Source: Tolypothrix sp. PCC 7910
GTDB taxonomy: Bacteria; Cyanobacteriota; Cyanobacteriia; Cyanobacteriales; Nostocaceae
Reading direction: 5' to 3'
Assembly (NCBI RefSeq): GCF_011769525.1
Contig: NZ_CP050440.1
Location: forward strand, 8,108,001-8,172,000
DNA length: 64,000 nucleotides
The notes under the pieces are model-generated. The model saw only the letters and a program-made list of their open reading frames with translations. It was not told where the DNA came from and ran no database searches. Below are positions 48,652 to 58,089 of this stretch, in pieces; the first letter of the stretch is position 1, and each line of letters begins with the position of its first letter. Position numbers and translations under genes: made by a program.

Positions 48652-49047
48652 GTGGCCCTACTCAAACGTTCATCTCGTATTCTCGAAAAAGCTCAACAGA
48701 GAGTTTCTGGAATGCAAGCTATCGATCCAAATCTTGATTTTGGCAATTCTACTAACTTGCAAACTATGAGAGAACAAATTGAGCAATTACGCGCTAAGCT
48801 TAACAGCCACAACACCGCTTTGGCTGTAATTGATGCTTCTAAAACTGATATTAAACAGTTAGAAAAAAGCTTGAGTGTTTTATGTGAAAATATGCTGATG
48901 TCTGTTGCTGGCAGATACGGAAAAGAAAGCACCGAATATGTGCAAGCTGGTGGAGTACTAAAGAGCGATCGCATCCGTAAAGGTACTATTACCCGCATCA
49001 AATCAGGTGTAGATAAACCACCTGTTGAGCCGGTAGAAACAGCATAA
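48652..49047 (+). CDS. Conserved coiled-coil protein of unknown function
   Basis: The GTG at 48652 follows AGGAG by nine bases and is the best start, giving 131 residues; the open frame 22 codons upstream overlaps the preceding gene and is not needed. The protein is hydrophilic, with a helical coiled-coil stretch (TMREQIEQLRAKLNSHNTALAVIDASKTDIKQLEKSLSVL-like, about 30-75) and a conserved-looking block RYGKESTEYVQAGGVLKSDRIR. No signal peptide or membrane segment is present. The family is not recognised, though the regular composition and good ribosome site support a real gene. Confidence 0.65.
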   Translation: MALLKRSSRILEKAQQRVSGMQAIDPNLDFGNSTNLQTMREQIEQLRAKLNSHNTALAVIDASKTDIKQLEKSLSVLCENMLMSVAGRYGKESTEYVQAGGVLKSDRIRKGTITRIKSGVDKPPVEPVETA

Positions 49048-49052
49048 GTTAA

Positions 49053-49131
49053 GGAGACGCGATCAATCCTTGGAGACGCGATCAATCCTTAGATCAATCC
49101 TTGGAGACGCGATCAATCGCGTCTCTACAAG
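49053..49131. repeat. Tandem GGAGACGCGATCAATCCTT repeats
   Basis: Three direct copies of GGAGACGCGATCAATC followed by the closing half GCGTCTC. This is an expanded form of the GAGACGCGAT...ATCGCGTCTC palindrome seen at 17868 and 58050, and it lies between convergent genes. Confidence 0.85.
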
Positions 49132-49180
49132 ATTTAAAGGTCAATCGATTTATTTTATCCGAACTGGATTGCCTCATCTT

Positions 49181-50257
49181 TTATCGCACAGTCTCTCGTG
49201 TTAACTCCGCATCTATGGGTTTGACGAGGTAAATTCGCAACATATGCCAGATGATAGCGGTAATGACTGGTAATTTTTGCCAAAACTTGACAAACTTAGA
49301 GCGATCGCTGTTGTTAATCTCGGTAAGTTTCTGATTATTCTGGTAACACTGCTCTAAGCGCCAGAAAAACGCTGGGTGGCTTGTATCTAAAATTATGGGA
49401 AATGCTCTAGAGGCGGTGTTGTTTGTCTCTGCGATCACTTGGTTATTATACTTGCGTGGATGAATCCCGATAGATTCATAAAAACTGGCGCGTTCAAATA
49501 CCGTAATTGTGTGGGTAACAAACACCGTCAGCAAGAAGAAACGCACCCACAACCTTGCTCTCCAGTTATCCCATAATTTTGGTTGCGACCTGAGCAACGC
49601 TTTAAAGAAATCTCCATGTCGGTTTTCATCTTGACACCAACTCTCAAATTTCCTGAACAGGGGATAAAACTGATAGTCAGGGTTTTTCTGCAAATGGCGA
49701 TACATCAATATATAACGCCAATAGCCAATTTTCTCCGATAGGTAGACTGTATAGATAATCCACTCTGGCGGGAAAAACGTATAAGTACGGCTTTTAGTTA
49801 AGTAGCTCAAGTCTAGGGAAAGGTTAAAATCTGCCATTGACTTGTTTAAAAATCCCGCATGACGCGCTTCATCCCTGGCCATAAAATTAAAAGCATCCGC
49901 CAAAATCGGGTTTCTGTCTTTGAGACGGCGTGATATTTCCTTAAATAGTAGAAACCCGGAAAACTCGGAAGTACACGAACGTTCCAAAAAGTCAATAAAA
50001 GAATGCCGTGTTTCTCCTTCAATATGCTCCCAACTTTGCTTAAATTCTTCATCACGCACAAAATGATGGCGATTGTAGTCAGCCCGCAGCTCCTCTACAA
50101 TTGCCAGTAACTCAGTCTCATGGGCTGAAATATCTAACTTTGCGATCGCCTCGAAGTCAGTAGTATAAAACCGGGGTGTTAATAATGTTTCTTTCACAGG
50201 CGCTTTTACACCTGGCTTTAGTAACTGAGGCTCCGGAGTTTCAACAGACTTCACCAT
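49181..50257 (-). CDS. acsF: Mg-protoporphyrin IX monomethyl ester cyclase, low-oxygen form
   Basis: The 358-aa diiron enzyme forms the fifth (E) ring of chlorophyll from Mg-protoporphyrin IX monomethyl ester using O2. Diiron ligand motifs are visible: EEF... in DEEFKQSWEHIEGETRHSF, and EARHAGF and DENRHGDFF, typical of AcsF/ChlA. Cyanobacteria often have two paralogues; the one beside heme oxygenase 2 and hemN (ChlAII) works under micro-oxic conditions. Here it is divergent from ho-hemN across 537 bp rather than in the same operon, so the low-oxygen assignment rests on neighbourhood. Start at the ATG 50257, preceded by AGAAGGATTCTC (GAAGGA) as ribosome site. Confidence 0.92.
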   Translation of the reverse strand: MVKSVETPEPQLLKPGVKAPVKETLLTPRFYTTDFEAIAKLDISAHETELLAIVEELRADYNRHHFVRDEEFKQSWEHIEGETRHSFIDFLERSCTSEFSGFLLFKEISRRLKDRNPILADAFNFMARDEARHAGFLNKSMADFNLSLDLSYLTKSRTYTFFPPEWIIYTVYLSEKIGYWRYILMYRHLQKNPDYQFYPLFRKFESWCQDENRHGDFFKALLRSQPKLWDNWRARLWVRFFLLTVFVTHTITVFERASFYESIGIHPRKYNNQVIAETNNTASRAFPIILDTSHPAFFWRLEQCYQNNQKLTEINNSDRSKFVKFWQKLPVITAIIWHMLRIYLVKPIDAELTRETVR

Positions 50258-50794
50258 GAGAATCCTTCTCTCGCTCTATCCTTCAATAGCTATATAAGCA
50301 TAATATATTGTTGAGAACAGTTAAGTTGTGCGAAGGGATTAGGGACTGGGGACTGGTGACTGGGTACTAAGGATGGGGTACTGGGGATGGGGATGAGGGG
50401 AAATAACAAAGACCCAATGACCAATGCCCTATGCCCCATTCCCAATGCCCATTTCAAAATGTGCCTTCCCTGACAGACAAAAATAAAGAAATATTAATAC
50501 TTTAATAGTTATACAAATATAAATAGTTAAATATTTTTGGGAGAGATAAAAAGAGCAGGAATGAGCATTGAGAGTATATTTGCCGTAATACTGATGCTAA
50601 TGCTGCTTAAACCCAAAATTTGGTGTTTGGTAATGGGTAATGGCTAATTGGTAATTGCTATTCTCCCCTTGTCTCCCTCATCCCCCTAATCTCCCCAATC
50701 CCAGTCCCCAATCCCCAGTCCCCAGTCCCTCTTTAGCAGACATCCTGAGTCGGTGGCTGTACAGAAATCTGGCGCTTGAAATTAAGGAAACAAA
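50258..50794. promoter_or_regulatory. Divergent region between acsF and ho-hemN
   Basis: It holds promoters for both directions. It contains two heptamer-type arrays (about 50338-50400, GGGGACTGG; and 50690-50729, CCCCAGT) and an AT-rich centre at 50470-50560 with ATTAATACTTTAATAGTTATAC. In Synechocystis a MarR-type regulator (ChlR) activates this set of genes at low oxygen, but no operator could be recognised here. Confidence 0.5.
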
Positions 50795-51487
50795 ATGAGT
50801 AGCAATTTAGCTGTCAAACTACGCTCTGGAACTGAAAAAGCTCATACAGCAGCAGAAAATGTAGGCTTTATGAAATGTTTTCTCAAAGGAGTTGTAGATA
50901 GAGACTGCTTTGCGAAGTTTTTGAGTAATTTGTATTTTGTTTATAGCGAACTAGAAGCGGCAATTGTAACTAATGTTAACAATCAGGCGATCGCAGCTGT
51001 TTACTTTCCAGAACTGAATCGGCAAGCTGCTCTAGAAAAGGACATGATGTTTTACTATGGAAAGCAATGGCGAAAGCAAATTGCCCCTGCAACTGCCACT
51101 CAAACATTCGTCGCCAGAATTCGGGAATTATCTGCTACTGAACCTACCCTATTGTTAGGACACGCCTATACACGCTACATGGGCGACCTTTCTGGTGGTC
51201 AGATGTTGCAAAAAATTGCTCAATCAACTTTGCAATTATCTGGCTACGAAGGTACAAATTTTTATAATTTTGACCAAATACCCGACAAAACGGCATTTAA
51301 ACACAAATACCGTCAGGCTTTGGATGCATTACCCATCGATGATGCAACCGCCAACCAAATTGTCGCAGAAGCTAACAATGCCTTTCATTTGAATATGCAA
51401 ATGGTGCAAGGCTTAGAGGCGAATTTAATTCAAGCCATCGGTCAAGCCTTATTTAACAGCCTAACTAAATTAAAGGGTGAAGGGTAA
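50795..51487 (+). CDS. ho2: Heme oxygenase (low-oxygen neighbourhood)
   Basis: The 230-aa soluble enzyme opens heme to biliverdin IX-alpha, CO and Fe2+, feeding phycobilin synthesis. The proximal ligand is H17 in EKAHTAAEN, and the distal helix is YTRYMGDLSGGQML. Length and sequence are those of cyanobacterial HO1/HO2. The location next to hemN and acsF suggests HO2, the micro-oxic form. The terminal residues KLKGEG continue into a GGTGAAGGGTAAAGG repeat. hemN follows after 138 bp that include a heptamer array. Confidence 0.92.
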   Translation: MSSNLAVKLRSGTEKAHTAAENVGFMKCFLKGVVDRDCFAKFLSNLYFVYSELEAAIVTNVNNQAIAAVYFPELNRQAALEKDMMFYYGKQWRKQIAPATATQTFVARIRELSATEPTLLLGHAYTRYMGDLSGGQMLQKIAQSTLQLSGYEGTNFYNFDQIPDKTAFKHKYRQALDALPIDDATANQIVAEANNAFHLNMQMVQGLEANLIQAIGQALFNSLTKLKGEG

Positions 51488-51540
51488 AGGGTCAAGGGTG
51501 AAAGGTCAAGAGTGAAAATAATTCTCCCTCATCTCCCTAA

Positions 51541-51611
51541 TTCCCAGTCCCCAGTCCCCATTACCCCTTATCCCCAGAGGGGGCCCCGAGTTCCCCAATC
51601 CCCAGTCCCCA
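51541..51611. repeat. Heptamer array between ho2 and hemN
   Basis: CCCCAGT-type units, degenerate in the middle (CCCCAGAGGGGGCCCCGAG), end 5 bases before the hemN ribosome site. An open frame through it would add a 38-residue repeat-encoded extension to HemN, which is unlikely to be native. Confidence 0.85.
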
Positions 51612-51625
51612 AACCGGAGGTTTTA

Positions 51626-53008
51626 ATGGTCTTTCTCTTACCTGGTGTCAAGTTTGATTTGGAGATGATTCAAAAGTATGATTCTCCAGTACCTAGATAC
51701 ACTAGTTATCCACCTGCTACTGAGTTAAGCGAAGCATTTACCACCACCGATTTACAAAATGCGATCGCAGCCTCGAATCAACGTAAAACTCCTCTGTCTT
51801 TATATTTCCACATTCCTTTTTGTCAGACGGCTTGCTATTTTTGCGGCTGTAATACGGTAATTTCTAACAATAAGAATATTGCCAAACCTTACTTAGAACA
51901 TTTAGCTCAAGATATTAAACAAACAGCCGCTTTAATTGATTCCGATCGCCAAGTTCTGCAAATTCATTGGGGTGGCGGTACACCTAATTATTTAGACCGT
52001 GAGCAAGTTGAGTTTGTGTGGCAACACATTACTCAAAATTTCACTATTGACCCAAAAGCAGAAATTTCTATTGAAATCAACCCCCGTTATGTAGATAAAG
52101 ATTACATTTTATTTCTCAGGGAATTAGGATTTAATCGCATTAGCTTTGGCATTCAAGATTTTAATCACCAAGTACAAGTGGCGATTAATCGTATCCAACC
52201 AGAAGAAATGCTCTTTGATGTCATGAGTTGGATCAGAGAAGCAGAATTTGAAAGCGTAAATGTAGACTTGATTTATGGTCTTCCCTATCAAACTCGGCAG
52301 AGCTTTCGAGAAACAGTCAAAAAGACAATCAAGTTAGACCCAGATAGGATTGTGGTCTTTAACTTTGCTTATATTCCCTGGATTAAACCTGCACAAAAAA
52401 ATATTCCTGAAGAGGCGTTACCGAAGCCACAAGAAAAGCTAGACATCCTCAAAATGACCATTGAAGAACTCACAAATAATGAGTATCTGTTCATTGGTAT
52501 GGATCATTTTGCTAAATCTAACGATGAACTAGCGATCGCGCAACGTAATGGCACTCTGCGGCGTAATTTTCAAGGCTATACCACCCACGCTGAAACAGAA
52601 TTATTTGGTTTTGGAGCGACATCTATCAGTATGTTAGAAGATGCGTATTTCCAAAACCACAAACAATTAAAAGAATATTATCAGGCAATTTCTACAGGGA
52701 GTTTGCCATTGAGTAAAGGCATTAAATTAACTCAAGATGACATTATTAGACGCGATGTCATCATGGGTATTATGTCGCATTTTCAATTGCACAAGCAAGA
52801 TATCACAGATAAATATCAAATCTGTTTTGACGAATACTTCGCCCATGAGCTAGAGATGTTAAAACCTCTAGAAGCCGATGGACTGGTTAGCTTATCAAAA
52901 AATTACATCCTAGTTACAGACATTGGCAGATTGCTGGTAAGAAATATTGCCGTCATCTTTGATAACCACATGAGAATCAAAGAAAAGCATTTCTCGAAGG
53001 CAATATAA
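51626..53008 (+). CDS. hemN: Oxygen-independent coproporphyrinogen III dehydrogenase
   Basis: This radical-SAM enzyme decarboxylates coproporphyrinogen III to protoporphyrinogen IX without O2, replacing HemF at low oxygen. The 4Fe-4S motif CQTACYFC (C-x3-C-x2-C) lies in HIPFCQTACYFCGCN; WGGGTPNYL, EINPRYV and GIQDFNHQVQ are further HemN signatures. From the ATG at 51626 (MVFLLPGVKFDLEMIQKYDSP) the product is 460 residues, the usual HemN length, with CGGAGG six bases upstream; the longer frame to 51512 passes through a repeat array. Together with ho2 and acsF it forms a micro-oxic tetrapyrrole set. Confidence 0.95.
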   Translation: MVFLLPGVKFDLEMIQKYDSPVPRYTSYPPATELSEAFTTTDLQNAIAASNQRKTPLSLYFHIPFCQTACYFCGCNTVISNNKNIAKPYLEHLAQDIKQTAALIDSDRQVLQIHWGGGTPNYLDREQVEFVWQHITQNFTIDPKAEISIEINPRYVDKDYILFLRELGFNRISFGIQDFNHQVQVAINRIQPEEMLFDVMSWIREAEFESVNVDLIYGLPYQTRQSFRETVKKTIKLDPDRIVVFNFAYIPWIKPAQKNIPEEALPKPQEKLDILKMTIEELTNNEYLFIGMDHFAKSNDELAIAQRNGTLRRNFQGYTTHAETELFGFGATSISMLEDAYFQNHKQLKEYYQAISTGSLPLSKGIKLTQDDIIRRDVIMGIMSHFQLHKQDITDKYQICFDEYFAHELEMLKPLEADGLVSLSKNYILVTDIGRLLVRNIAVIFDNHMRIKEKHFSKAI

Positions 53009-53123
53009 ATGGGGCGGCTATTTATATAAGTAAAAATAGAATGACTGTAGGGTGGAATGCAACTCACTTGAGCGAGATTTAGATCCTCGCAGTAACTTTT
53101 GCTTAAGTCAGTGCCATTCGACT

Positions 53124-53271
53124 GTAGGGTGTGTTAGGCGCTTATTTTCGATATGATTTGCCACGAAATAACTATCATAGCGCCTAACGCACCATCCACG
53201 CGGCGGTGCGTTACGGCTAAATTTAATTGTCTCTTAGTCCCAAATTCTTTCATAGCCGTAACACACCCTAC
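53124..53271. repeat. MITE-like double hairpin, GTAGGGTGTGTTA ... TAACACACCCTAC
   Basis: The 148-bp segment has inverted ends GTAGGGTGTGTTA/TAACACACCCTAC and internal pairs GGTGCGTTA/TAACGCACC, giving two nested or side-by-side hairpins. A shorter relative, AGGGTGTGTTG...CAACGCACC, is at about 62358-62388. It lies between hemN and aspS. Confidence 0.75.
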
Positions 53272-53538
53272 TGGGCTAACACAGATGGGGAGATATAGAA
53301 CCCGACACTCCGAGTTTGGAAGGCGATAATTTCATCTTTTTACTCGACACTCCGAGTTCGGAACCTCACCTTTTCCCCTGCTCCCTGCCCCCTGCCCCTT
53401 GCCCTCCTATTGACCCAAACCTAAGATTCAACAGATAATATGCCATCTTGACTTCAATTAGATACTATTGATGCTAGATAATGGGAAAGCTTTGACATTT
53501 TACTGCCCATCTAGAGCTGAAGAACACAATTAACTACT
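53272..53538. other. Region between repeat and aspS
   Basis: Contains two copies of CGACACTCCGAGTTTGGAA/CGACACTCCGAGTTCGGAA (about 53305-53365), the same core as the tandem insert in the STAND gene, and CCCCTGC/CCCTGCC repeats at 53375-53405. The aspS promoter should lie in 53410-53538; no gene is seen. Confidence 0.5.
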
Positions 53539-55326
53539 ATGCGAACTCACTATTGCGGCGCGCTCCGAAAAGAACATATTGGAGAAACTGTTACCTTGTA
53601 CGGATGGGTAGACCGTCGCCGCGATCATGGGGGCGTGATATTTTTAGATTTACGCGATCGCTCTGGTATTGTCCAGATTGTTAGCGATCCGCAACGTACT
53701 CCAGATTCCTACGAACAGGCTAATACGATCCGGAATGAATACGTTGTGGAAATCACTGGTAAAGTGACACAACGTCCCGACGAATCCCTCAATTCCCGCA
53801 TTCCCACAGGCGAGGTAGAAATTTACGCCGAGAAAATTAATTTACTGAACAGTGTTAGGAAACAGTTACCTTTCCAAGTTTCCACAGCTGACACTGAAAA
53901 CGTGCGAGAAGAATTGCGATTGAAATATCGTTATTTAGATTTACGCCGGGAACGCATGGCGCAAAATATTCAATTGCGTCATCAAGTTGTGAAAGCTATG
54001 CGGCGCTACTTGGAAGACGTGGAAGGTTTTATCGAAGTTGAAACCCCCGTACTAACTCGTTCTACCCCAGAAGGGGCGCGGGATTACATTCTCCCCAGCC
54101 GTGTTAACCCTGGTGAATGGTTCGCTTTACCGCAGTCACCGCAATTATTCAAACAATTGCTGATGGTATCTGGTTTGGACAGATATTATCAGATTGCTCG
54201 TTGCTTCCGCGATGAAGACTTACGCGCTGACAGACAACCAGAATTTACCCAGTTAGACATGGAAATGAGTTTCATGTCTCAAGAAGAAATTATCGAACTC
54301 AACGAGAAGTTAGTTTCTTACATCTTCAAAACTGTTAAAGGAATTGAGTTACATCATCCCTTCCCGCGTATTACCTATGCTGAAGCGATGGAACGCTACG
54401 GTAGTGACAAACCAGATACCCGCTATGGTTTGGAACTAGTGAATGTTTCTGATGTATTGAAAGATTCCGGTTTTAAAGTTTTCCGCGATGCGATCGCTCA
54501 CGGTGGTATTGTGAAAATCCTACCGATTCCCAACGGTAACGATGCGATTTCTAATGTCCGCATCAAACCAGGCGGAGACTTATTTAAAGAAGCTAGCGAA
54601 GCTGGGGCGAAGGGTTTAGCTTATATCCGCGTCAGAGAAAACGGCGAAATTGACACCATCGGTGCAATTAAAGACAACCTCACTGCTGAACAAAAACAGG
54701 AAATATTAGAGCGTACAGGCGCAAAAGCAGGCCATTTACTGTTATTTGGGGCTGGTGATACAGTTACCGTTAACAAAACTTTAGATAGATTACGGCAAGC
54801 GATCGCTAAAGAATTTGCGTTAATAGATCCAGATAAAATCAACTTGCTGTGGATTACCGATTTCCCCATGTTTGAGTGGAATGCTGACGAAAAACGCTTG
54901 GAAGCATTACACCACCCATTTACCGCACCTCATCCCCATGACTTGGATGATTTAAAAACCGCCCGCGCCCAAGCCTACGACTTAATATTTAACGGCTTTG
55001 AAGTTGGCGGTGGTAGTCGCCGGATTTATCAGCGAGAAGTTCAAGAACAGGTGTTTGAAGCCATCGGCTTGTCACCGGAAGAAGCTCAAAATAAATTCGG
55101 CTTTCTCATGGAAGCCTTTGAATATGGTACACCGCCGCATGGTGGCATCGCCTATGGTTTAGATCGGTTAGTGATGTTGCTAGCTGGGGAAGAATCGATT
55201 CGTGATGTCATTGCTTTTCCGAAGACACAACAAGCCCGTTGCTTGTTAACGGATGCACCTTCCAGCGTTGATGCTAAACAGTTAAAAGAATTGCACGTGG
55301 CTTCCACTTACAAGCCCAAGGCTTAG
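53539..55326 (+). CDS. aspS: Aspartyl-tRNA synthetase
   Basis: The 595-aa class II synthetase charges tRNA-Asp (possibly also tRNA-Asn in the indirect pathway). An N-terminal OB fold for anticodon binding ([23 protein letters not shown], about 20-130) precedes the catalytic core with motif 1 [19 protein letters not shown], motif 2 [20 protein letters not shown] and motif 3 [14 protein letters not shown]. The bacterial-type GAD insertion (about 290-420) is present. The length is normal for bacterial AspRS. It is monocistronic, with a HIP1-containing terminator after the stop. Confidence 0.97.
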   Translation: MRTHYCGALRKEHIGETVTLYGWVDRRRDHGGVIFLDLRDRSGIVQIVSDPQRTPDSYEQANTIRNEYVVEITGKVTQRPDESLNSRIPTGEVEIYAEKINLLNSVRKQLPFQVSTADTENVREELRLKYRYLDLRRERMAQNIQLRHQVVKAMRRYLEDVEGFIEVETPVLTRSTPEGARDYILPSRVNPGEWFALPQSPQLFKQLLMVSGLDRYYQIARCFRDEDLRADRQPEFTQLDMEMSFMSQEEIIELNEKLVSYIFKTVKGIELHHPFPRITYAEAMERYGSDKPDTRYGLELVNVSDVLKDSGFKVFRDAIAHGGIVKILPIPNGNDAISNVRIKPGGDLFKEASEAGAKGLAYIRVRENGEIDTIGAIKDNLTAEQKQEILERTGAKAGHLLLFGAGDTVTVNKTLDRLRQAIAKEFALIDPDKINLLWITDFPMFEWNADEKRLEALHHPFTAPHPHDLDDLKTARAQAYDLIFNGFEVGGGSRRIYQREVQEQVFEAIGLSPEEAQNKFGFLMEAFEYGTPPHGGIAYGLDRLVMLLAGEESIRDVIAFPKTQQARCLLTDAPSSVDAKQLKELHVASTYKPKA

Positions 55327-55357
55327 TAGTGACGAAGTAGAATTTGGTTCTGCATTC

Positions 55358-55400
55358 AAAGAAGCGATCGCTATTTTAACAAGCGATCGCTTCTTTTATG
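55358..55400 (+). terminator. Terminator of aspS built from HIP1 sites
   Basis: AAAGAAGCGATCGCT and AGCGATCGCTTCTTT form a 15-bp stem with a 9-nt loop and T-rich tail, 32 bp after the aspS stop. Both arms contain the HIP1 octamer. Confidence 0.88.
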
Positions 55401-55835
55401 ATTCACATAACTGTATAAGCAGCACGAGTATCGTGTTTGCAAGCGATAACCTTGCGTTATAGGAAGTTTCTCAGCCTTGAAGCCTAAACTTGGACTTTTG
55501 ACTCTGGACAACTATTCAAGAGTCTGAAGCAGCATTTTGTCTATTGTATGTAGAAGAATATTTTTTATAAAGTCTCGTAAATCTATCGGAATTATGTATA
55601 ATTACTAAAATACGGTTTATCGCTAGACTTGCCGTATTTAATAAACACGAATAAAAGTAACCTAACAAAGCAAATTTCACAGCCGTAAATCGGGATATGT
55701 AGATATTTGCTGGATTTGGTTTGCTTATTTGCAAAGCTTCTCAAACCTGACTCAATACCAGAGTCACGGGGATTCTCTGTCGAATCCTGACTCTTTGTGT
55801 TGCAAAAGTACTATTTACAGTTCAAAGGAGTGAAC

Positions 55836-56318
55836 GTGATCAACGCTATACGGATTAATGACCATTTGACAACAACAGGACAAGTTGTACCACACCAGTT
55901 AAAGCAAGCAAAGCAAGAAGGTTTTAAGTCGGTTTTGAATTTGCGATCGCCTGATGAATTAGGATTTTTGAAGGATGAGCAAAAGGTTGTGGAAGAGTTG
56001 GGACTACATTATGTCAATGTGCCCCTGAAGCTAGAAAATTTAAATGAAGAGCTAATTACTAAAATCCTGACCACACTAGACCAACTTCCTAAACCCACCG
56101 TCATACATTGTGCAGCAGCTATGCGCTCAACGGGAATTGCATTGTTGAGTGTAGCAATTCAAGAGGGATTAACTCCAGAGCAAACTTTAATGAAAGCAAA
56201 GAGTCTGGGTTTTGGATTCTTTGAACATGCTGGTGTAAGTCCTCAGTTGAAACAATTATTTGTCAACTATCTCAATAAACATACCAAGGTAGATGTACCT
56301 TATGCATTAAGCGCTTAA
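55836..56318 (+). CDS. Beta-lactamase-hydrolase-like / dual-specificity-type phosphatase
   Basis: The GTG at 55836 lies five bases after GGAG and gives 160 residues (MINAIRINDHLTTTGQV...); the upstream frame from 55797 is probably leader. The fold is that of the tyrosine-phosphatase-like domain found in BLH proteins: EGFKSVLNLRSPDE near the start and the P-loop VIHCAAAMRSTG with catalytic Cys and Arg separated by four residues, as usual for this group. The substrate is unknown. It is alone between aspS and IS4 copy D. No membrane segment. Confidence 0.82.
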   Translation: MINAIRINDHLTTTGQVVPHQLKQAKQEGFKSVLNLRSPDELGFLKDEQKVVEELGLHYVNVPLKLENLNEELITKILTTLDQLPKPTVIHCAAAMRSTGIALLSVAIQEGLTPEQTLMKAKSLGFGFFEHAGVSPQLKQLFVNYLNKHTKVDVPYALSA

Positions 56319-56466
56319 GGGTTGCTATCATCAAGCTTTAGCTATCAACAATAGTTGCATAACTTCACCCTACCAATCAATGCATAGGGAAGCAGAAATG
56401 CTGTTTTGGTAGGTTTTGAAAAAAGGGAAAGGTTGAAATTAGCCTTCCCTATTTTCCCATGAAATT

Positions 56467-56515
56467 ATACCGATTTTCAACAATAACGCGACAGATTGTA
56501 GGGGCAAGGCAGTGC
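56467..56515. repeat. MITE-like half beside IS4 copy D
   Basis: ATACCGATTTTC ... GCGACAGATTGTAGGGGCAAGGCAGTGCC, abutting the left end of IS4 copy D. It matches the left half beside copy B. The right-hand half follows the IS (57972 onward: GCACTGCCTTGCCC ... GTGTCGCAAA). Confidence 0.75.
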
Positions 56516-57971
56516 CCATTGGTGTCAACTTAAGCTTAAAGGAAGCATAAGATGTAATCTAAGAACATCAATATTGATGTTCTTAGTGATACATCATGAG
56601 TAGAAAACGCCCAGCGCGAACAGGAAACCCAGATCTGCGGCAGCAAAAGCATGTACCAGCACCGCCGATTGCGGAAATCGAGCAAGAAATATTTTCATTA
56701 CTATCTCCTAGGAACTTTAAACCACTAAAGTTGCATAAAACCGAAGACAAGAAAAAATTTCGAGACAGAATCTTGACTTGACCAGTGATGATGGCGAGCG
56801 TTGTGAGTTTAGTGTATCGTCAGATTCCTGGCTTAAGAGAAGTGCAAAGGGTATTGTCACAAGAAGGATTGTTATGGGTGGAGCGAATCGAAGTAAGTGC
56901 CCAAGCAGTTTCCAAAAGATTGCAAGCACTACCAATTGAATTATTTGCACAAATTTTTGAGCAAGTAATGCAAACAACCATTACCAAACCAAAACATCAA
57001 GCAATTCCAGAGAATTGGCAGTTAGTATGTGGTAGATTCACAGCCATTTGGATCGCTGACGGTTCGACCCTGGAAGCATTGAGAAGGAAGCTAAAAGCAC
57101 TACAAGAACAAGAAAAAACACTGACTGGAAAAATCATGATGGTGGTAGAAGCGTTTACCCATCGCCCAGTCACAACCTGGCATACAACAAACAGCAAAGC
57201 CAATGATAAAACTTGGTGCGATCAATTACTTGAACGCCTACCAATTGGTGGATTGCTGATTTTTGATTTAGTATTTTTCAAGTTTCCTTGGTTTGATGCG
57301 TTCACAGAAGCTGATAAGTTTTTTTTGACAAGACTGCGAGAAAAAACTTCTTACAAAGTGATTCGTTGTTTGACCCATGCCCCATTCTATCGTGATGAAA
57401 TTATATCTATGGGGGAATATCGCTCTCATCCTGAAGAGCGCCAGGTAGGTTTAGTTTCTGTTTTATGGGGTTCAACTTGGTATTACTATCTGACAAACGT
57501 ACTTGATCCTCAAATCTTATCTGCCCAACAGGTATGTGAATTATATCGTCGTTGGCGTGTTGAAGATGCTTTTCTGCTTACAAAACGGCTTTTGGGTCTG
57601 GCTTATATCTGGGTGGGTGATACAAACGGCGTACAAATCCAAATTTTTGCCACTTGGATTTTTTATGCTGTTCTCAATCAATTATGCATCGATGTAGCGT
57701 TCGCGTTGGCAAAGCCTCTGGCAGAGAAGCGTGTGCGAAGCACTCTCGCTCTTCAGCAGCCTTTAGACCGAATTTCTACAGAGATGGTTTTCCTTAGTTT
57801 ATACCATTTCTCCCAAGCTGTTCTCCGTGGTGATGCCAATGAAGTTGTGACCTATCTTGTCGAACATCAAAAGCTGTTTGGATTTGTCAAAACAAGGCGT
57901 AAGCGCCATCGTGAGATTGACGCTTACACCCAACAACTTTGGGCAAAATCTTCTTAAGTTGACACCAATGG
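56516..57971 (+). mobile_element. IS4-family insertion sequence, copy D
   Basis: A 1456-bp element with 19-bp inverted repeats CCATTGGTGTCAACTTAAG, flanked on both sides by halves of the MITE-like repeat. Internal sequence is almost the same as copies A and C. Confidence 0.92.
56596..57957 (+). pseudogene. IS4-family transposase, copy D, split by an in-frame TGA
   Basis: MSRKRPARTG to ILT, then TGA (56779-56781), then MMASVVSLVYRQ from 56785 in the same frame. It shares the shortened YREK motif (YRRWRVEDAF) and repeat-derived FALAKPLAEKRVRSTLA insert with copies A and C. In addition the second catalytic motif reads FDLVFF, with Gly changed to Val, where the others read FDLGFF. Confidence 0.88.
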
Positions 57972-58051
57972 GCACTGCCTTGCCCTCTAGAATATTATTC
58001 ATGTGTCGCAAAGATTATTTAATTTTCCATAAGAGACAAGATAAATCAAAA

Positions 58052-58085
58052 AGACGCGATTTGAAGACGCGATGAATCGCGTCTC
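58052..58085. repeat. GACGCGAT...ATCGCGTC palindromic repeat
   Basis: GACGCGATTTGAAGACGCGATGAATCGCGTCTC, a partly duplicated copy of the palindrome at 17868. It lies just after the SDR gene's stop (minus strand) and could act as its terminator. Confidence 0.75.
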
Positions 58086-58089
58086 TACT

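Noticed and set aside
51512-51625. N-terminal extension of HemN
   Set aside because: It translates a heptamer array; the ATG at 51626 has a clear CGGAGG site and gives the normal length.
55755-55800. tRNA-like GTCGAATCCTGACTC
   Set aside because: No acceptor, D or anticodon arms can be drawn around it.
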